This document shows, one piece after another, positions 1-9,872 of a stretch of DNA of 64,000 bases. Both the position numbers and the translations under genes were made by a program. Source of the DNA: Dioszegia crocea (taxonomy: Eukaryota; Basidiomycota; Tremellomycetes; Tremellales; Bulleribasidiaceae); the NCBI GenBank assembly GCA_001600615.1, contig BCKK01000009.1, positions 558,156-622,155 on the forward strand, in the 5' to 3' direction. The notes beneath the pieces are model-generated. The model worked only from the letters and a program-made list of their open reading frames with translations. It did no database searches and was not told the DNA's origin. Position 1 is the first letter of the stretch. Each line of letters opens with the position of its first letter.

Positions 1-722
1 TACACCGTAAGTCATTCCGACACATCAGGCCATACACTGGAGCAAGGATATACCAAGAGAGAAAGGAGGAATCCAACAGAATCGCCGGAAGGAAAAGAGG
101 GTCGCGTCCGAGGCGTCGTGTTGATCGTGAAGTCGAAAGGGTCACATCTCACGTTGGATGATTGGATAAGACTCCTTTGTTCCGACAGGAGTGAGGACAT
201 TGGAGAGGGACTATAGGGATCGTTTGATGTCTTCCTGCTTTGTCCCTGATGTACCTATAGAGAAATCCCGCTAATCTAGATTTCTTCCCGCTCGGACCCT
301 AACATCAATACTCGTCTGACCACCTATCCTTCCTCTACTCTTCGCTCTACGCCATCTCACCTGTTATCTCTACATCGACCCATCTCTTATCGCCTCATTC
401 TCACCTCAACAGAGCAACTGTAAGTTCCCCGGTCGCGTAACATTCCCCAATCACATTCCACGCGTCGTCATCAAACCCCGCGTCAGCCATTCCATTCCCG
501 TCACTTCCTGCATTCCTTCCCTCGCGGCAAACACGTCGTGGAGGAGGATGGACATGGACGTGTGGCTGGAATATCTCAAACATACATCCAAAGGACCCTC
601 GCTGATCTAGGTTCTTTCCTTCCTTTCTCCTGCCGCTCCACTACTCTGCCTTCTTCAACCATCCCCGTCTATTCACCGCCTCTCATCCTCAATCCCATCG
701 ATCATCGTCAATCACCTCAAAC
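1..722. other. Upstream region of the 14-3-3 gene
   Basis: No convincing coding region was found. The segment from about 290 to 420 is pyrimidine-rich, as in fungal core promoters. A probable 5'-UTR intron (listed separately) occupies 420-610. The remaining 611-722 stretch is CT-rich leader in front of the first 14-3-3 ATG. The short open frames here have no recognisable protein features. Confidence 0.5.
420..610 (+). other. Probable 5'-UTR intron of the 14-3-3 gene
   Basis: A GTAAGT donor at 420 pairs with a CTGATCTAG branch/acceptor ending at 610, the same signals used by coding introns here. Removing it also removes the upstream ATGs near 548 and 554, which would otherwise precede the 14-3-3 start. 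This is inferred from splice signals only. Confidence 0.45.
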
Positions 723-1703
723 ATGCCTATCTCGCCACCCACGCCACCCCCGCAGATGGTCAACTCTCGTGAAGACTCCGTCTACCTCGCCAAGCTCGCT
801 GAGCAGGCCGAGCGATATGAGGGTGGGTCCTTTTCTTCGAACCAGACTAATCCCAGAAATGGTCGAGAACATGAAGCACGTCGCGTCGTCTGACCAGGAG
901 CTCACCGTCGAGGAGCGCAATCTCCTTTCGGTCGCCTACAAGAATGTGATTGGTGCGCGTCGGGCGTCGTGGAGGATCGTCTCATCCATTGAGCAGAAGG
1001 AGGAGTCCAAGGGCAACGAAGCTCAGGTCAAGATGATCCGTGACTACCGAGAGAAGATTGAGGCGGAGCTTGCCAAGATTTGCGAGGATATCCTCGAGGT
1101 TTTGGACAAACACCTCATCCCTTCTGCCGCTTCGGGCGAATCCAAGGTGTTCTACCACAAGATGTGAGTACCGCGTGGGACACAGCTGATGTCAGGATGG
1201 GAGACTACCACCGATACCTCGCCGAGTTCGCCACTGGTGACAAGCGCAAGGACTCGGCCGACAAGTCGCTCGAGGCTTACAAGGCTGCGTCTGACGTTGC
1301 CGTCACTGAGCTCCCGCCTACACACCCCATCCGTCTCGGTCTCGCATTGAACTTCTCGGTCTTCTAGTGGGTCCTCATTTTGTCCAAGGCTAACCCCAGC
1401 TACGAGATCCTCAACAGCCCAGACCGCGCTTGCCACCTCGCCAAGCAGGCCTTTGACGATGCCATTGCCGAGCTCGACACCCTCTCCGAGGAGTCTTACA
1501 AGTGAGTCTGGACTTTGGGCTAGCTGACAAATCAGGGACTCCACTCTCATTATGCAACTGCTCCGAGACAACCTTACTCTCTGGACTAGCGACATGCAAG
1601 AGGGTAAGTTGGCGTCCTGGTGTTATTGGACCTAGCTAACATTTCAGACAAGCCGGAGAAGGAGGCGGCCGACGAGGCACCCAAGGACGAGACCCCTGCT
1701 TAA
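723..1703 (+). CDS. BMH1: 14-3-3 protein (phosphoserine/threonine-binding adaptor)
   Basis: A 14-3-3 adaptor that binds phosphorylated client proteins in cytosol and nucleus as a dimer. Six exons (723-822, 857-1163, 1196-1366, 1400-1501, 1536-1603, 1648-1703) join to 267 residues, a normal family length. Family hallmarks are visible: the N-terminal [20 protein letters not shown] dimer helix, [16 protein letters not shown] with the conserved basic pocket residues, and the C-terminal core DNLTLWTSD followed by a short acidic tail ending DETPA. The start is either 723 or the in-frame ATG at 756. The first has A at -3 and is met first by scanning; the second gives the length usual in related fungi. 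The first intron is only 34 nt. It lies head-to-tail with a UPF0538 gene. Identity is very secure; only the start is open. Confidence 0.96.
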
Positions 1704-2369
1704 ACCTTCCCCTCCGATACCCCTATTTCCCGGATACGTCAAGGCGAGGGTTGAGAGAGAGAGAGAGTTGTGGAATAAGTGAGAGGGGACGTGGAGAAGC
1801 CGGGGGTTAAACGCCAGACTAGACAGGGACCCTCTCTTTATACAATCTCATTAAACTTTTCCTCTCCTCTCTTCACTTTCGTCTCGTATGATTTGATACT
1901 CTTTTCCCCCTATCCCCGCTCTGCGAATACCCCCCCCGCTCCTCCCCTGTCTGGTTTGTGTGATTTTTCCCGAGTAAATGCAGTATTCCCCATTAATGCG
2001 TAGTGGCCCATTGGTAGATCTTCAAGGGATCGGTGTCCATTCTGGATTCTGGGAACCTATCGGTGCTGGTTGTGGCGTGATTGTGGAATTCTGCTTCTGG
2101 CCAGCTTAGAGCTTATGAAGGAACTCAGCAGAGATCTACAGAGCTCTGGGCTAAGCTTTACCATCCTCAGGCTTCAAGCCTTGGGCAGCAGTAGGCAAAC
2201 AGTGCAGGCAAAGAGCATTGTACAGGCGTGACTGTGACGTGTGACATTCCTAGTAAACAAAAGTCAAACTTCGCTCGAGCCAAAGTTTCCAAATTGTACC
2301 TCTCACCTCCTTTCACTATTCCAGGCTCAAGCGCCACCAGCAACACAGTCATCAGAAAATAGAGCGATA
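1704..2369. other. Intergenic: 14-3-3 3' end and UPF0538 promoter
   Basis: A short GA-repeat tract at about 1753-1767 follows the 14-3-3 stop, and a pyrimidine-rich tract lies at 1830-1960. No coding features, RNA genes or repeats of note were recognised in this stretch of about 660 bases. Confidence 0.5.
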
Positions 2370-3398
2370 ATGTCAGACGTGCAGACCCCATCCTCAGCCC
2401 CCGGTATAGACGCCGCTACTGGGCCAACGTCCGCGCCTAAAGAAGAATACGACCCCCTTCGATCCGATATCGCCTTCCACCCACTTTCAGACGCTACGAT
2501 TACTGTCCGGATCATCAAATCGTTTGAATATCGGACGTTTAAGGGGCTGGTTCTGCATGGTGTTGATTTAGGGAAAATGACTGTTGGGGAGTTGATGGAG
2601 AATACAAAGCGGGGTGAGTGTTATTGTTGATTTGTGCCTTTGGCTTTGTTCTTGGTCAAGTCCTTCCGATCTTTGACCTTGGTCCGGATCATCTTGCAAT
2701 ACAATGGCTGTCACTGACTGATTCCTACTCTGAATATCCCCACTTCGCTTAATGTAAACCCGGGCTGATGGTTCAGATATCAAAACTGCACCTGGTTTCA
2801 AGGCGTATAGGACTTTAGAGCTAGGTAAGTTACACTCCCCCCCACCCTCAAGGAAGGAGCTATGGCATCTAGCTATCAACAGTACAACTTGAGCTGACTA
2901 ATAGATACGCTCAAAATGTATACCGTCGCTCACGGAAGCAAGGTATGCCTTCCCCCATTCGTCATCGAGTAGAATCTGTGCTGATCCACGCAGACTTCAA
3001 ACCTCATCATCAATCTTGATAAAGATGAGTGGATCTTGACAGATCCGAGTAAGACACTTGAGGAAATTGGAGCGAGTGAGTCTTTGGGTTTTGAGTTACG
3101 GGTTACGGGGAGACGGTCAGGCCATACTCTCGGGTCGGCTAGTCTCATACAGCCGTTAACTTTGGCTACTTCCCTGATTCTCGCCTCGCCAGCAGCGCAA
3201 AAAATAAAACCGTACTGACTATACGCAGAGAATGAGACGGAATTATCATTGTTTAATCGGAAAGAATACGAGGCGTTCAAGGCGAATCCGGAGGTAGGTC
3301 TTTTCTCCTTTCGAATTTGGTCAAGCTGTCCATACCACATTGTTCTTGTTCTATCGCCATATTACTTTTGCTGATCCACACAGGTGATGTGGGACTGA
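2370..3398 (+). CDS. UPF0538 family protein (C2orf76 homologue)
   Basis: Six exons (2370-2613, 2777-2824, 2905-2942, 2994-3075, 3229-3293, 3384-3398) give 163 residues. After a ~45-residue disordered N-terminus comes the family core. It opens with TITVRIIKSFEYRTFKGLVL and continues through a GFKAYRTLELDTLKMYTVAH region to a motif ending FNRKEYEAFKANPEVMWD, the pattern of human C2orf76. The last coding exon is only 15 nt (VMWD-stop). The family has no assigned biochemical function and looks like a small single-domain soluble protein. All introns have the local GTRNGT and CTGAT/CTGAC signals. Identity of the family is secure; function is unknown. Confidence 0.87.
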
Positions 3399-3939
3399 CA
3401 CCGCGCGAACAACTGAGACCACGACGAAATTATTACAAAAACACGCCGACCGAAGCTTGTGCAATACGGCACAAGACGGGCGGAAGTGAGAGCACTGGCG
3501 GTGCGGCCAGTCGAAGCAATCGGATCATATGGTCTTACGGCGCAATGAGATGCTCGTATGAGTGATGAAGCGTGGAACCTAGGCCAGGGGACACAGGGAT
3601 GATGGGCAGGGACGGAATGGAGACGTAACGAAGTGTCTTTATGCATTAGGATGGCATCTGACTATTTATCCATTCTAGGGCCTTTCCGAGTAGCCTAGCC
3701 GGGTCTAGCATGCTCCGCCCAAGTCATAGGCCTGTTCAAACTGTGCATAGCACTCATCCTCTGATCGCTTCAGTGCTCAACGAAACATGGCCTGTTTCGG
3801 ACGCACGGGCCTCGGCCGGAGCAGGCTGGGCGCTGGCCGGCGGGACCAGAATTTCGGAGGCAGGCTTCAGAAAAGTTCAGAAGCTCATGAATTGACTACC
3901 ATCTATCAGCCTCACAGACTAACTGGGAATAGAAGCAGG
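3399..3939. other. Intergenic: UPF0538 3' end to TIM54 promoter
   Basis: Nothing coding was recognised. The open frame can be extended upstream of the TIM54 start to an ATG at 3787 in the same frame. The added residues are low-complexity Gly/Arg and a plausible splice-like CTAAC...AG lies before 3940, so the downstream ATG was preferred. Confidence 0.4.
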
Positions 3940-5560
3940 ATGTCCACGCCTACCCCACCCACACCGCCCACCGCACCTTCCTCCGCCTTATCCGCCGTCC
4001 CCGCACCTACCGCCGTCCCTTCTCTCCCTCCCCCACCGCCCTCCGGCCCAACCCCCAAAGCCCCTCTTGAACCCCTAACAGGTTTCCGTTCGGCCCTAGA
4101 GCACACCGGCCTACCCCGCTCTGTCCTAACTTACAAACCCCGCCTCCCCTCACGCAACTGGCTTATATTCTGGAGTGTCCTCTCCAGCGTGTCATATCTC
4201 TACTATGATGACCGTCGGAAATGTAAAAAAATCAAGGCGGAGTATATTGCTAAAGTGCGACATCTAGGCGAAGAGCCATTGGAAGGTGGGAGTCTGGGAC
4301 TGGTTAGGAAAGTGAAGGTCCTTGCTGCGAGGTGGCCGGAGGATGATGAGGCTGATAGAGGAGCTAAATATTTCAGAAAGTACATTAAGGTAAGTTATGA
4401 CTGGCTGTATAACTGAGATTGTGGCTGATCAGTAGCCATACCTAGTCGCCGCTGGTATAGACTACGATACTCTCCCTCCACCTCTTTACGGCGCCATAAC
4501 GCGTCAAACACACGCTGCGATCCTCAGTCACCGTCGACAGAAATTAGGCCTAGAACCTACCCCCGTACCCCTTTCTGTGCCCGGTGCAATGGACCCTGCG
4601 GCGGTGGAAGCGAATGACCTCAAGGGTGGCGTCATCCTGATTGGTCGACCGAGTTTAAAGGAGTATATGGAGGGTCTGAAAAGGGGTTGGGGACCCAACG
4701 TGGATGAGTGGGTATGGGAGAAGGAAGTGGCGGATAATTTGAAGGGTGATGGGGTGTTTGAAGGCACATCTATCGAGAACCCCTCCGAGGGATTCATTCC
4801 TGATCAATCTGAATCGACCACCCCTTCATCCGCAGGAACATCACCTACGGGTCTATCATTCCTTAATCGCCCCCAACCGACATTCCCCTCACCCTCTTCC
4901 CCAACCCCACCCCCACCCCAGATCCCCTCTCACATGCACCTCCCTCCCAACCCCCTCCCCCCCCAACCCCCACTGCTCTTGGTACCATGGACGAACCACC
5001 TCGGATTCCAGCAAATCCCCTATATGATTCGAGATTTCTTCACGGAGCATCATAAAGTCCAAGAAGGTGCCAAATTGGCCTATGCCCTGATTTGCGGTCA
5101 TACACGACCATTCGTCGGAACGGGCTCTAACGGCCTTGAAAAAACCTACGATCTACCTACACCCCAATCCTCCGACTCAGACCTAGACTTTGATAGGACA
5201 GCCGAACGATACATCAAGAATGACTTTGATGACCTACCTGGTCGACTCCAAAAGGCTAAAGATGATTATTATGTTGATCTCTCTGCGAGGTTGGCGGAGG
5301 TTAGAAGTCTAGCGAGAGGAGAAAGAGAATTGACGGATGTGGAGAAGAAGAGTACGAAACCACTTGTTACGGAGGAAGACCTAAGGGATGAGAGGCAGAA
5401 GAAGGAGATGAGGTGGAGAGGGCAAGTAGAAGGTTGGGGCATTGTACGGAAGGAACAGGGCGTGACGTGGGATCATAAATGGGAGGGTTGGTTGAATGTC
5501 TTTAGAGCGCCAAGGGAGGATGAGGTGAAGGATCAGGGAGAATTTGGGAGGGCTGCGTAG
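3940..5560 (+). CDS. TIM54: Mitochondrial import inner membrane translocase subunit Tim54
   Basis: A component of the TIM22 carrier translocase of the mitochondrial inner membrane. Two exons (3940-4389 and 4436-5560) give 524 residues. After a ~45-residue Pro/Ala-rich leader comes the family signature GFRSALEHTGLPRSVLTYKP, then RLPSRNWLIFWSVLSS with the single membrane span near residues 65-85, followed by the long soluble domain. The acceptor must be at 4435, because the AG at 4432 would give an immediate stop. A proline-rich insert (about residues 290-325) precedes a segment beginning LLVPWTNHLGF. The C-terminal WEGWLNVFRAPRED also fits the family. An in-frame ATG at 3787 could extend the N-terminus by 51 residues. 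Confidence 0.9.
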
Positions 5561-5783
5561 ATTGCGTGACGCTTGTATCTCTTGGGACGTTATGGGAAGG
5601 CGGATGGTCAAAAGAGTCTCGGATCTGCATCACATCTCCTTGTCGTTCCCGCGTGGCTACATATGTGTTCATCTTGTTATACTAACTCAGAAGAAAAAGT
5701 CCATACGCGATTCCCAAAATCACGACCAGTATCTCTTGCGCTAAATCACACTCATGCGACCTAGACCAAACTTTAGCCGACAT

Positions 5784-6535
5784 CTACTGGCCGTTGAGCT
5801 GCTCGCAAACGGCAGCCATTTCGGCGGGTACCACATTAGCTGCGACATGTCAGCTCACACTGGTCTGAAGGGCAGTCGGAAGAACTCACGGGATGAGGAG
5901 TCTGCCCAGAAATCACAAGTCCCAGCCATCAGAGATCTTGTCCCCTCCTTCAGCCCGTATTGATACCCAGTGTAATCAAGACCCTTGACCCAACAGAACT
6001 GGTTGAGTGCATCGTAAGAAATACCCGTACACTCTGAGATTTCATCAGTAGATGCCAATACTGCGACACTCGCATGGAATAGGAGACGTACCGGTAGAGC
6101 TGGGATGAGCAGCCAACCATCCATTGCAGGTATCGATACACAGCTGGAAAGTCGGGATATTCTGGATTTGGGGTCCGGCCCCATCAGCGGACAGCTAACC
6201 AGAGTCAGCGTTGTCACGAGGGGATCGAAATGGAAGGGACATACATCGTTGAAGCTATTATCCCAGCCAGGGTAGGTTGCGTAGGTGCGTGTGGAGACCT
6301 CGGGGCCTACAAAGGGCGGTGCGGGCGCGACGGATGCTCGGGCCTGCAAAGAGTTACGCTTGGCTGCTGCAATGATCCGCTTCTCGGACTGAAGACCGAC
6401 CACTCGGGACCGGGTGGCTTGTCGAGCTGCGATACGACGAGCTGCGATTTGGGCACGGGGGACTGTTGTGAGAGCGTCGACATATACTGCGAGGGTAAGA
6501 AGGGTGCAGATGGCGAGGGAGATGGCGAAGCGCAT
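5784..6535 (-). CDS. Secreted cysteine protein with a PAN/Apple-like segment
   Basis: Four exons on the minus strand (6245-6535, 6092-6194, 5890-6033, 5784-5839) join in frame to 197 residues. The N-terminus is a clear signal peptide (MRFAISLAICTLLTLAVYVDA), followed by an Ala/Arg-rich region with possible dibasic processing sites. The C-terminal half holds QLCIDTCNGW, then ECTGISYDALNQFCWVKG, then a TCDFW and a final VCEQLNGQ. This spacing of cysteines around GISYD...CW resembles the PAN/Apple-like extracellular fold (family knowledge; the assignment is inference). The three introns carry GCTGAC/ACTGAT branch sites. It probably acts outside the cell or in the wall. No partner is indicated by its neighbours. 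Confidence 0.72.
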
Positions 6536-7110
6536 TGTGGAGGTGTGGGATTGAGGAAGGGAGGGAAGATGCGGGCAGGGGGGGTAAAGACGTAAGAGAA
6601 TTTGGAGTTCGAGGAGTTGTTAAAAGTAAGGCGAGTGTGAGACTGGGCAGGTCTCGTTATACTAATAGACTCTGGCCTGGGGATGGCGTATCATAAACAC
6701 TCGGTCTCAAAATGGCCCAAGCCCATCTTGAAGCTTGAAGAACGTAAACATCCGGGACAAGGTACGGACGGTCGCCGGACGGTCCAAAGCAATCAGCAGC
6801 AGTCCCGCCGGATAGCTGTACGGTCGCCTATCGGTTGGTCAGCTATCGGCAGCCGAGCAAGGCCGGGCCTGGGCGGGCATGTATGCTATAGGTATTGCTG
6901 ACAAGTGGGAGTATGAGGTATGTATCTGCGGGATGCGACAAGAGGTTGTATATCAGGCACAACATCGTGCATCGTGTCTGTCGCATGGTCACTTCCATGC
7001 CGGCAGCGACCTAGCGACTGGGAAGGTTCAAAGCTCAAAGTTTCGGTTCAACGTTAACGTTCAACGCTCAAGCTTCAAGGCCCGGAGTCGACAAGCTGAG
7101 CATGCATAAT

Positions 7111-7145
7111 GAGATGAGATGAGATGAGATGAGATGAGATGAGAT
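7111..7145. repeat. Pentanucleotide microsatellite (GAGAT)x7
   Basis: Seven perfect consecutive GAGAT units are followed by a degraded copy and two copies of the 10-mer GGGAGAGTTT. Confidence 0.95.
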
Positions 7146-7490
7146 GGGAGAGTTTGGGAGAGTTTGAGAGTGCTTTGGGATGACACAGGGACAGGATGGG
7201 ACGGTCCGATAGAAGCCGGTCAGGGACTGATTAGGGTGGGATTGGCGGGTGAGTTCACTGCCGAAGATTGCCGTCAAACTCTGGATACACTGCGAGGACC
7301 CTTGACACCCTTCCAAACCCCTCAACAGCCTCCCAGGCCTAGCCTTCCCGTCCAAGCGCTGACGAAGATTAGATAATGGGTCAAGGAGATTGATCTGTCA
7401 GAGCAGCAAGGAGGCAAAAAGCGGGTAATCAGGGGTAACTTAAGGGATATGTGCATCCTGGGATCTGGAGGCGAATCATAAGTAAGTCAA

Positions 7491-7520
7491 CGGGATATCT
7501 AACGACGGGATATCTAACGA
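7491..7520. repeat. Perfect 15-bp tandem duplication
   Basis: The unit CGGGATATCTAACGA occurs twice in direct, uninterrupted succession. It contains the palindrome GATATC. No function can be read from it. Confidence 0.95.
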
Positions 7521-7950
7521 CCGCCGCAAGTGTATGTAAGGACGGTGATAATCAAGGAACACGTTGACGAGGCACATCCCCAGTCATACATGTGCTGCTA
7601 ACATGCTCATATCCACTCATTTTCAGGAAGCTCACGCAGTGACGCACTGACATGTAATGGAGGCAGACCTCAATTCGCCGCGATATATCAATGCCACACA
7701 CACTGAATCAGTGTCAACGGTACTGATGTCTACTGCGAGGAACCATTCTCTGCCTGCCTTTCACCAATACTGACGAGTTAGGTGCACGTGTGGTATTCAT
7801 GGTGCAGTCGAATCTTCGAGCGGAGGGGCAGATAGCAAAGGATGATTGATGTGCTGATGTTGTGACACGTTCGGGCAACTTACCCCTGCATGGTCAAAGC
7901 GGTGCAGTGACCAGTCAACACGTCAGTGAGGGATCAAAAGATCGTGTCAT

Positions 7951-8210
7951 GTTGGCGTCACAAACCTCGTCATGGCTCGTCTGCAACGCGTTTGGGTCTT
8001 TCCCCTGTCAGACCAAGCAAAGCTGTGCAGACAACCTTTGTGAGTATCTCAAAACATACCATCAGTTTGATGTGTCAGCAACGCAGTGGCTCATCTCTGA
8101 CGCGTTTGACACCGTGCCCCTGGCTGATAATGCTGTGCTGACGACCTTTGTAGGCGATGTCAAAAGAAGTCGTCAGGTTGGCGTGTCAGCTTCAGAACAG
8201 TCGACTTGGT
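7951..8210 (+). promoter_or_regulatory. Repeat promoter A (two ~100-bp units plus a half unit)
   Basis: Units at about 7951-8054 and 8067-8165 share the order GGCTCRTCT / ACGCGTTT / CCCCTG / GCTGTGC / GACSACCTTTGT / TCAAAA, and a half unit TTGGCGTGTCAGCTTC lies at 8175-8200. Both full units carry ACGCGT (7986-7991 and 8100-8105), the MluI cell-cycle-box sequence bound by the fungal MBF complex (family knowledge; binding here is inference). The array sits just before a TATATAA box and the first small-protein gene. It has a clear second copy at 9459-9735. Confidence 0.75.
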
Positions 8211-8227
8211 GGGGGGATTCGGGTACG

Positions 8228-8234
8228 TATATAA
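8228..8234 (+). promoter_or_regulatory. TATA box of small-protein copy 1
   Basis: TATATAA lies about 150 bp before the copy-1 ATG. The matching element of copy 2 is at 9749-9755, with comparable position relative to its repeat promoter. Confidence 0.65.
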
Positions 8235-8380
8235 CTGCTGACCCCCTGACCCCTTTCCCTCTCTTTCCATATTCGCCCTCATTCACTCCACTTCCACAAT
8301 CAAACCAAACGACAAGCACCGCTATCCATCGTCTTTCCCTCCATTACCATCCTATACACATATCTTCCTCTCCCCATATC

Positions 8381-8748
8381 ATGGTGAATCTCTCCAAAGT
8401 CTCTACGCTGCCCTGGGCTTGGCCAGTTCGGTGTCTGGCCGACCCATTGATCACACGGCCTCGGGTTCCAACAACACGTCCATCGACTCCAACCGAAGTG
8501 GACAACCCAGCGTTTTCTCTACCCGCTCCGGCGAAGAAACGGCTGCTCCATCCGATGTCTCGTCGATCTCGGTTGACGATGGGCATTTCCTCGAACCGCG
8601 CAAAGGCAGCGGAGGCGGCGGCGGCAGGGGAGGCGGTGGTGGAACCGTATCGACGGAAGGATGGTCGACTGGGCAGAAAGTCGCCCTGGGTGTTGGACTC
8701 CCGGGGGGCGCCGTTGTCGCGGGCGGTATCGTCGCATACCTGTGTTAG
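8381..8748 (+). pseudogene. Small Ser/Thr-rich single-TM protein, copy 1 (frame broken at its start)
   Basis: The main open frame (about 8401-8748) begins LYAALGLASSVSGRP, runs through a Ser/Asn/Thr-rich region with N-glycosylation-type sites and a Gly-rich tract, and ends in the hydrophobic segment ALGVGLPGGAVVAGGIVAYL. It has no in-frame ATG back to the stop at 8239-8241. The natural ATG at 8381 (MVNLSK) is one base out of phase, and restoring phase at the AAAGTC junction would produce a typical signal peptide. So this is either a recently damaged gene or a one-base sequence error. It is homologous to the intact copy at 9873: shared PSVF motif, C-terminal span, promoter and TATA box. No known family is recognised. 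Confidence 0.6.
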
Positions 8749-9458
8749 GGACTGAAGAGAAGATATACTGGGAACAGCAGAATGGGAATGCATTGGATTC
8801 GTTTACTACGGCTTATACGTTCATGGGAATGGTCTTTGGCGCCGACTTCTCTTTAGTAGATACGAAGTCGGTACGTTCGTCGATATGGCGTAGGTACATG
8901 TAAGTAGGCAAAGGTCTATCTATTGTAGTAGGCACTTAGGTGCGACCTATCGACGTAAGTACGCACGTAGGCTTGGCGTAGGCTACGTCGGGGTCAGTCG
9001 ATACATCGGTATTTCCAACATGCATCCACTCGTAAGAAGTCGCGATAACCATTCTGCTACCCGTGTTTCTGCATGTAGTCTCTGCCCATCCGAGACTTGG
9101 ACACTCGCCATGAAGAGCTATTCAGGGGCCCGAAAGACTACGGTTATAGACAATCGCCTGAGTGCCAGCCCGCTGGCTCGGTGCACTTTAAGCGCTCAGG
9201 ATATCTCTGGCGCGACGCAAGCTCTTCGGGCATATCATTCCATACAAAGATACATTAGGTACAGTCGAATGCCCTCAGTGCCAAATGATGCTCCCGGAAA
9301 CTTCACTCGGTGCGCATTTGAAACATTATCACATCTCATTCCTTGTTAAGCCTAATCAGCTTGACAAACCAGGAGGATCCCGATTTCTGCCTACCTCTCG
9401 GACGTTATGGACCCTGACGTTACAAACATTGACATACATATTACACACTGACACACCT
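8749..9458. other. Spacer between the two duplicated units
   Basis: Contains the 3' flank of copy 1, a stretch rich in GTAGG/TACGT words at about 8865-8995, and the relic of the ABC transporter terminal exon (listed separately). No intact gene was seen. Confidence 0.5.
9336..9418 (-). pseudogene. Relic of the ABCA transporter last exon
   Basis: Read on the minus strand, this segment aligns with the terminal exon of the ABC transporter gene at 10436-10540. It shares AACGTCCGAGAGG, a TTTGYCAAG stretch and the end ACAAGGAATGA including the stop, with several substitutions and small indels between. It stands between small-protein copy 1 and promoter B, exactly where the intact transporter 3' end stands relative to copy 2. 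That makes it a leftover of a tandem duplication. It has no coding capacity of its own. Confidence 0.75.
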
Positions 9459-9735
9459 TGGTGTCATGTCATCATACGCGTTACGACTCGTCCGCGACGC
9501 GTTTGGGTCTTTGCCCCTCCCTTGTCAGGCCAAGCAAAGCTGTGCAGACGACCTTGTGAATGAGCTCAAAAGATGGCAAATAGGTTGACGTGTCAACTAC
9601 GCAATGGCTCGTTTCTGACACGTTTGGGGTCGTGACTACTGACAGATAAGGCTATGTGCAGTGAACCTTTGTAAGTGATATCAAAAGAGCTCGTCAGGTT
9701 GGCGTGTCAGCTTCAACACACTGGACCTGCTGGGG
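9459..9735 (+). promoter_or_regulatory. Repeat promoter B (duplicate of promoter A)
   Basis: Units at about 9459-9571 and 9582-9686 and a half unit at 9697-9735 repeat promoter A in the same order and orientation. Long identical words are shared, e.g. GCGTTTGGGTCTTT, CCAAGCAAAGCTGTGCAGAC and AGGTTGGCGTGTCAGCTTCA. ACGCGT occurs at 9476-9481 and 9497-9502. The second unit has the variant ACACGT (9618-9623). It leads to TATATAA (9749-9755) and the intact small gene. Confidence 0.75.
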
Positions 9736-9748
9736 ATTCTGGAGGACC

Positions 9749-9755
9749 TATATAA
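9749..9755 (+). promoter_or_regulatory. TATA box of small-protein copy 2
   Basis: TATATAA lies about 120 bp upstream of the copy-2 ATG, just after repeat promoter B. Confidence 0.65.
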
Positions 9756-9872
9756 TAGCCGCCTCTCTGATCCCCTCTCTCTTCCCTCTTTCATCCATCA
9801 ACCACTCGATACTCATACCCAGCAATTGCAACTAGACCCTTTCCACACTACAACCACCAAGTCACACTCGCC

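Larger units (their letters stand above)
6536..7950. other. Gene-poor intergenic stretch
   Basis: Promoter of the secreted PAN-like gene at the left, then about 1.3 kb without a convincing gene. It holds a 12-bp palindrome AACGTTAACGTT at 7050-7061 next to GAAGGTTC (7022-7029, heat-shock-element-like), a pentanucleotide microsatellite (7111-7145) and a perfect 15-bp tandem duplication (7491-7520). Open frames here are short and show no protein features. Confidence 0.5.

Noticed and set aside
7862..8755. 297-codon plus-strand open frame
   Set aside because: It runs through the repeat promoter, the TATA box and, out of frame, the small-protein gene. No protein features; it is a chance frame in GC-balanced repeats.
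8865..8995. GTAGG/TACGT-rich stretch as a possible structured RNA
   Set aside because: Words recur but no consistent stem could be drawn; more likely simple-sequence drift in the duplicated flank.
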